Below are positions 5,815 through 8,564 of a stretch of 8,564 nt of DNA, piece after piece. The stretch's first letter is position 1. Each line of letters starts with the position of its first letter. Source of the stretch: an uncultured Collinsella sp. (GTDB lineage Bacteria; Actinomycetota; Coriobacteriia; Coriobacteriales; Coriobacteriaceae); NCBI GenBank assembly GCA_902494685.1, contig CABUUE010000059.1:1-8564 (forward strand), written 5' to 3'. Both the position numbers and the translations under genes were made by a program. Below the pieces are notes generated by a model. That model worked only from the letters and a program-made list of their open reading frames with translations. It had not been told where the DNA came from and ran no database searches.

Positions 5815-6708
5815 ATGGATACGAGTTATTACAACCGCTTTGGTGCCGAGGAACTTACGCGCCGCTTGTCGAGCGAGACCTTGTTGGCGCAGGGTCCCAT
5901 GGGCAGTGTTCTGTTGAGTGAGTACGATGCCGCCGACATTCCACCGGCGTTTTGGAATCTGGCAGAGCCGCAGACCGTTTCTCGTATCCATCGCTTGTAT
6001 GTCGCCGCCGGCGCGCAGGTGCTCATTACCAACACCTTTCAGGCATCGAGCTATGCCCTCAAGCACGACCAGATTGCGCCGTCCGTGGCGGAGGTCAATC
6101 GCGGGGCTGTCGACGATGCCCGCCAGGCGCACCCTCAGCTGCTGCTGGGCTCGATGGGCCCGATCGGTATTGAGTGGTTTGCCGAGGACTCTGCCGAGTA
6201 TCGTGAAATCCGAGGCATTGCGCGCGAACAGGCGCACGCCTTGCTCAATGCTGGTGTTGACGGTCTGCTGATCGAGACGGTGACGTCTATCCGTAATTTG
6301 CAGCCCATGCTTGCCGGCGCCCGAGACGCCGCCGACGGCATGCCTGTTCTGGTGAGTTTTGTCGTTGACGATAAAGGCGACCTGTTGGGCGATGGCCTCA
6401 ACATCGAGGCAGCCGTTTTGTACGCCGAAAAACACGGCGCAAACTCGGTTGGTGTTAATTGCTGTTCGCTTGCGGCCGCGAACGCGGCGGTGCCCAGGAT
6501 GGTTGCATCGGCGACTACTCCCGTTACGGTGCGTCCCAACGTAGGCGATCCGGTCCAGACTCAGGATGGCCCCGTATGGCACGAGAACCCCGAAGCTTTC
6601 GCGCGCGCATGCATCGAATGGAGACATGCCGGTGCCGCAATGATGGGCAGTTGCTGTGGAACCACGGCAATCACTACGGCAGCGATGGCCGAGGCGCTCG
6701 ATATATAA
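5815..6708 (+). CDS. Homocysteine S-methyltransferase family protein (stand-alone MetH-type Hcy domain)
   Basis: The 297-residue protein is a single Hcy-binding (betaine/alpha)8-type barrel domain, related to the N-terminal module of MetH and to MmuM and BHMT, which form methionine from homocysteine and a methyl donor. Zinc ligands are intact: Cys216 in GVNCC, and Cys280-Cys281 in GSCCGT. Other family landmarks are VLITNTFQAS (69-78), GSMGPIG (112-118) and LLIETVTS with Glu154. One key motif is altered: the usual DGAMGT near the N-terminus reads Q26-G-P-M-G-S31, so the conserved Asp is Gln. No cobalamin or folate domain is attached, so the donor could be S-methylmethionine, SAM or a separate corrinoid protein; I cannot choose. 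ATG 5815 has a GCGGGA sequence 6 nt upstream. It sits 11 nt behind the metalloregulator and ends at its own terminator, indicating a two-gene operon. The last sense codon is a rare ATA. Confidence 0.88.
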   Translation: MDTSYYNRFGAEELTRRLSSETLLAQGPMGSVLLSEYDAADIPPAFWNLAEPQTVSRIHRLYVAAGAQVLITNTFQASSYALKHDQIAPSVAEVNRGAVDDARQAHPQLLLGSMGPIGIEWFAEDSAEYREIRGIAREQAHALLNAGVDGLLIETVTSIRNLQPMLAGARDAADGMPVLVSFVVDDKGDLLGDGLNIEAAVLYAEKHGANSVGVNCCSLAAANAAVPRMVASATTPVTVRPNVGDPVQTQDGPVWHENPEAFARACIEWRHAGAAMMGSCCGTTAITTAAMAEALDI

Positions 6709-6713
6709 AGGGC

Positions 6714-6742
6714 AAAACCGCTCCATACGGGGCAGTTTTTTT
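6714..6742 (+). terminator. Intrinsic terminator of the regulator / methyltransferase operon
   Basis: The stem AAAACCGCTCC (6714-6724) pairs with GGGGCAGTTTT (6729-6739/6740), with one C/A mismatch and one G-U pair, around an ATAC loop. It runs into seven consecutive T (6736-6742) and starts 5 nt after the methyltransferase stop. Confidence 0.88.
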
Positions 6743-6866
6743 ATTGCCTGCATGTCTTCGGCAGCATTTGCCCAAATGGTGAATGCTGGTGCTGGCAGGT
6801 TGCCGAGTGCATGTTGCGGGTATACCCCATGCGTACCATGATCCAAACACTGTGAGGTGTCTGCGC
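6743..6866 (+). promoter_or_regulatory. Intergenic region upstream of the phosphohexomutase gene, with a short palindrome
   Basis: This gap must carry the promoter of the next gene, because a terminator ends the previous operon. No convincing -35/-10 pair is visible. The best candidate is TTGCCG (6800-6805) with TATACC (6821-6826), but its spacer is only 15 nt. The -10-like sequence lies in a perfect 10-nt palindrome, GGGTATACCC (6818-6827), with GCATG and CATGC on its two sides (6809-6813 and 6828-6832). An open frame from TTG 6783 crosses the gap in phase with the hexomutase but does not look like protein of that family. Confidence 0.3.
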
Positions 6867-8267
6867 GTGTGCGCGATAATTCATTTTGGAACTGACGGTT
6901 GGCGCGCTCGCGTCGATGAGGACTTCACTGCCGATAACGTTGCCCGTATCGCCGATGCCGTCGGCGAGTTGTGGCAAAAGACCAATCCGGGCAAAACGGT
7001 ATATATAGGGTTCGATACCCGGCCCCTGGCGCGCGAGTTCGCTGAGCTTGCGGCGGGCGTGCTAGCGGCGCACGGGCTAGACGCCGTGCTCGCTTCGCGA
7101 CCTGTCCCGACCCCTGCCCTTACGTGGGCGGCGGCTTATGACGGTGAGGCGTGCGGCGCGCTCATGGTGACGGGGTCCCATCATCCGCAGGGCTATCTGT
7201 GCCTCAAGATTCGCATGGGTGACGGCTCGACCGCCAACCAGGATGTCATCGAAGAGCTCGAAGAGACCATGGCTCTCGAGCCAATGGGGATCGAGGGGCA
7301 ATATCGCACCGCGGATATCATTCCTGACTATATGCAGGCGGTGGCATCGTTTGTCGATGCCGAAGCCATCCGCGCCGCGCACCTGCGCGTGGTTGTCGAT
7401 CCCATGGGCGGCGCAGCCCAGGGCTATCTAGCCGACTTGCTGCGCGAGCTTGGCGTTGAGGTGCACGAGATTCACGCCGGGCAGGCGTCTGACCAAGAAG
7501 ATATCTGCCCCGACCCCGTTGAACCGTGGGTGGACGCTTGCGAGCGCACGGTTATCGAGGACGGAGCTTGCGCTGGCCTGGTGACCGACGGCGACGCCGA
7601 CCGTATCGGCGCGGTTGACGAGCGCGGCAGATATATACATCCGCATCAGATCATGGCGCTCGTTTTGGGCGACTTGGTTCAATTTCGTAATTTGGAGGGG
7701 CGCGTCGTCGTCAATCTTTCATGCTCGACGCTCGTGCGTCGCATTGCCGAGGCGCTTGGCTGCCGCGTGACCGTCAAGCCAGTCGGTTTCAAATATATAG
7801 CGGCAGAGATGAAGAAGGGCGGCGTCCTCATGGGCGGCGAAGAAGCCGGTGGTATCGGCATCGCCGCGCATATGCCCGAGCGCGATGGAATCCTCGCCTG
7901 TCTGATTCTGTGTGAGCTTATGGCTAAGACGGACGCGCCTTTGGGCGTTCTGGTCGACCAACTCGAGGACAGTTTTGGTAAGACGAGTTACGGTCGACGG
8001 GATTTGCGCCTTGAGGCCGAAGATGCCGAAACGTTACGAACCCTGCTGCCGGGCGTAAACCCCAAGTCGATTTGTGGCAAGGTGCCGCAAAACGTTAGTC
8101 ATATGGATGGCTTGCGTTTGGCATTCGAGGATGACACGTGGCTGCTGGTCCGTCCTAGCGGGACCGAACCAGTGGTGCGCGTCTACGCCGAGGGGTTCTC
8201 GGTGGAAGAACGTGATGAGTTGCTCGATGCTGGCTGTGCTTTAGCTAGGGGGACGTATCCGCTTTAA
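6867..8267 (+). CDS. Alpha-D-phosphohexomutase (phosphoglucomutase/phosphomannomutase family)
   Basis: The enzyme interconverts hexose 1-phosphates and 6-phosphates (glucose or mannose) through a phosphoserine intermediate, linking central metabolism to glycan and envelope sugar synthesis. All four active-site loops are present in the 466 residues: the phosphoserine loop VTGSHHP with Ser104, the metal loop DGDADR (241-246), the sugar-recognition loop GGEEAGG (323-329) and the phosphate-binding loop RPSGTEP (429-435). The N-terminus HFGTDGWRA (6-14) is typical of the PGM/PMM group and differs from GlmM (FGTDGIRG). The phosphoserine loop is atypical, SHHPQGY where most relatives have SHNPxxYNG. 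I chose GTG 6867 because GTGAGG (6852-6857) lies 9 nt upstream and homology starts there; an earlier in-frame TTG at 6783 would add 28 unrelated residues. Four ATA codons occur, unusual for the window. No terminator is evident before the rRNA leader-like region. Confidence 0.93.
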   Translation: MCAIIHFGTDGWRARVDEDFTADNVARIADAVGELWQKTNPGKTVYIGFDTRPLAREFAELAAGVLAAHGLDAVLASRPVPTPALTWAAAYDGEACGALMVTGSHHPQGYLCLKIRMGDGSTANQDVIEELEETMALEPMGIEGQYRTADIIPDYMQAVASFVDAEAIRAAHLRVVVDPMGGAAQGYLADLLRELGVEVHEIHAGQASDQEDICPDPVEPWVDACERTVIEDGACAGLVTDGDADRIGAVDERGRYIHPHQIMALVLGDLVQFRNLEGRVVVNLSCSTLVRRIAEALGCRVTVKPVGFKYIAAEMKKGGVLMGGEEAGGIGIAAHMPERDGILACLILCELMAKTDAPLGVLVDQLEDSFGKTSYGRRDLRLEAEDAETLRTLLPGVNPKSICGKVPQNVSHMDGLRLAFEDDTWLLVRPSGTEPVVRVYAEGFSVEERDELLDAGCALARGTYPL

Positions 8268-8422
8268 CCATGAGACTGCCTTATATAAAGAGATGCTCGG
8301 CGAGCGGTAGGTAACGGCTGGCAAACGTTAGTCGGATTCCAAACTGTGTAGGAAATGTGTACGACCAGATTCCCGCCCCCGGGGCCCCTCCGGTCTGGCA
8401 ATATATCTCCTTGCCGCGCGGC

Positions 8423-8435
8423 CCGGTCGGACCGG
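8423..8435 (+). repeat. Perfect short inverted repeat in the leader region
   Basis: CCGGTC and GACCGG flank a single G (CCGGTCGGACCGG). TTGC (8411-8414) and GCAA (8443-8446) can pair outside it, with an internal loop, giving a larger stem. It is probably part of the rRNA precursor fold. Confidence 0.6.
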
Positions 8436-8454
8436 ATCAGCCGCAAAGCGTGCA

Positions 8455-8473
8455 CCTTGAGAACCGGATACTG
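8455..8473 (+). promoter_or_regulatory. boxA-like antitermination motif of an rRNA leader
   Basis: CCTTGAGAACCGGATACTG closely resembles the TTTGAGAACTCAATAGTG-type sequence found in rRNA leaders and 16S-23S spacers of mycobacteria and Streptomyces, where Nus factors act and boxA-containing RNA is read. The match is from memory of those leaders. No 16S gene lies upstream in the window, so a 16S leader is more likely than a 16S-23S spacer. Confidence 0.6.
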
Positions 8474-8510
8474 CGAGGATGGACACACAAGCTGTGTCGC
8501 ATCCGGGCAG
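8471..8510 (+). ncRNA. Stem-loop in the putative rRNA leader
   Basis: The stem is built from CTGC/GCAG (8471-8474 with 8507-8510), an internal GA/GG loop, GGATG/CATCC (8477-8481 with 8500-8504), a bulged G at 8499 and GACACA/TGTGTC (8482-8487 with 8493-8498), closing on a CAAGC loop. It lies directly after the boxA-like motif. No T-tract follows, so it is not a terminator; leader folding or RNase III processing is the likely role. Confidence 0.55.
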
Positions 8511-8517
8511 ACATCGA

Positions 8518-8532
8518 ACCATTTGAAATGGT
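8518..8532 (+). repeat. Short inverted repeat near the expected 16S 5' end
   Basis: ACCATTT and AAATGGT (8518-8524 with 8526-8532) surround one G, giving a practical stem of five pairs with a TTGAA loop. It continues the structured leader. Confidence 0.5.
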
Positions 8533-8564
8533 CTAACTTGGATTTGTTTTTCGCAAGGCCGCCG

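Larger units (their letters stand above)
8268..8564 (+). other. Probable promoter and 5' leader region of an rRNA operon (16S beyond window end)
   Basis: No gene is seen in these 297 nt; the two short minus-strand open frames (within 8264-8522) resemble no protein. The region holds a GC-rich block (8374-8388) inside a weak CCAGA/TCTGG stem, a -10-like TATATC (8402-8407) followed by a GC-rich discriminator as at stringently controlled promoters, a boxA-like motif (8455-8473) and several hairpins. That assembly matches an actinobacterial rrn leader. No 16S sequence is reached, so the call depends mainly on the boxA-like motif. An alternative is the leader of another structured RNA. Confidence 0.55.

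Noticed and set aside
6818..6827. GGGTATACCC as a second binding site for the DtxR/MntR-like regulator
   Set aside because: It shares only GGTAT/ATACC edges with the 18-nt palindrome and has different spacing, so a common regulator is not supported.
5767..6846. 359-residue minus-strand frame across the methyltransferase gene
   Set aside because: It is antisense to an intact family protein, has no ribosome-binding site I can support, and runs through the terminator at 6714-6742.
6783..6866. N-terminal extension of the hexomutase from TTG 6783
   Set aside because: The 28 extra residues are unlike any phosphohexomutase, and the family N-terminus begins at the GTG at 6867, which has GTGAGG upstream.
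8088..8334. Repeated word AAACGTTAGTC, once near the end of the hexomutase gene and once after it
   Set aside because: Only 11 nt are shared and the flanks differ. One copy is constrained coding sequence, and there is no sign of an att site or duplication.
8535..8564. Start of 16S rRNA at the window end
   Set aside because: The last bases (TTGGATTTGTTTTTCGCAAG and the following GCCGCCG) do not contain the conserved 16S 5' sequence, so only the leader is claimed.

Overview
The window looks like chromosomal DNA from a GC-rich, Gram-positive actinomycete, most likely a coriobacterium of the Collinsella type. That assignment is inference: it rests on codon usage dominated by G/C third positions, an F1 beta subunit with Phe rather than Tyr at the adenine-stacking position, an LCP cell-wall ligase, and an actinobacterial-style 'TTGAGAAC' rRNA leader motif at the right end. 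No phage, transposase, CRISPR or other mobile gene is visible. The gene content is housekeeping.

Layout, left to right. (1) 1-1134: 3' end of the ATP synthase operon, with atpD (5' truncated by the window edge) and atpC, closed by a strong hairpin terminator. (2) 1148-3679: murA (TTG start) and a LytR-CpsA-Psr (LCP) gene 12 nt downstream, a probable two-gene cell-envelope transcript. (3) 3680-4012: a 333-nt convergent gap with no gene but four inverted repeats. Two are ordinary terminator-like hairpins. The others are a ~99-nt imperfect hairpin and a ~72-nt palindromic unit that look like intergenic repeat elements or structured RNA. (4) 4013-5260, minus strand: pepT (tripeptidase). (5) 5261-5380: a divergent control region with an 18-nt palindrome between pepT and a metal-regulator gene, placed to touch both likely promoters. 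(6) 5381-6708: a DtxR/MntR-family metalloregulator followed after 11 nt by a stand-alone homocysteine S-methyltransferase domain protein, closed by an intrinsic terminator. (7) 6867-8267: an alpha-D-phosphohexomutase (GTG start). (8) 8268-8564: no gene; structured DNA that reads as the promoter and leader of an rRNA operon whose 16S gene should begin just past the window.

How the genes relate. murA makes the first committed peptidoglycan precursor, the LCP protein attaches anionic polymers or glycans to that wall, and the hexomutase supplies hexose phosphates for wall sugars. The pepT / metalloregulator / methyltransferase cluster is the least ordinary part. A metal-dependent peptidase and a presumably zinc-dependent methyl transferase flank a metal-sensing repressor, with a shared palindrome in the divergent promoter, which suggests (as inference) metal-linked control of amino-acid supply.

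I do not see a convincing wholly new system. The points most worth following are that regulatory unit, an altered homocysteine-site motif in the methyltransferase, and the two large intergenic inverted repeats.
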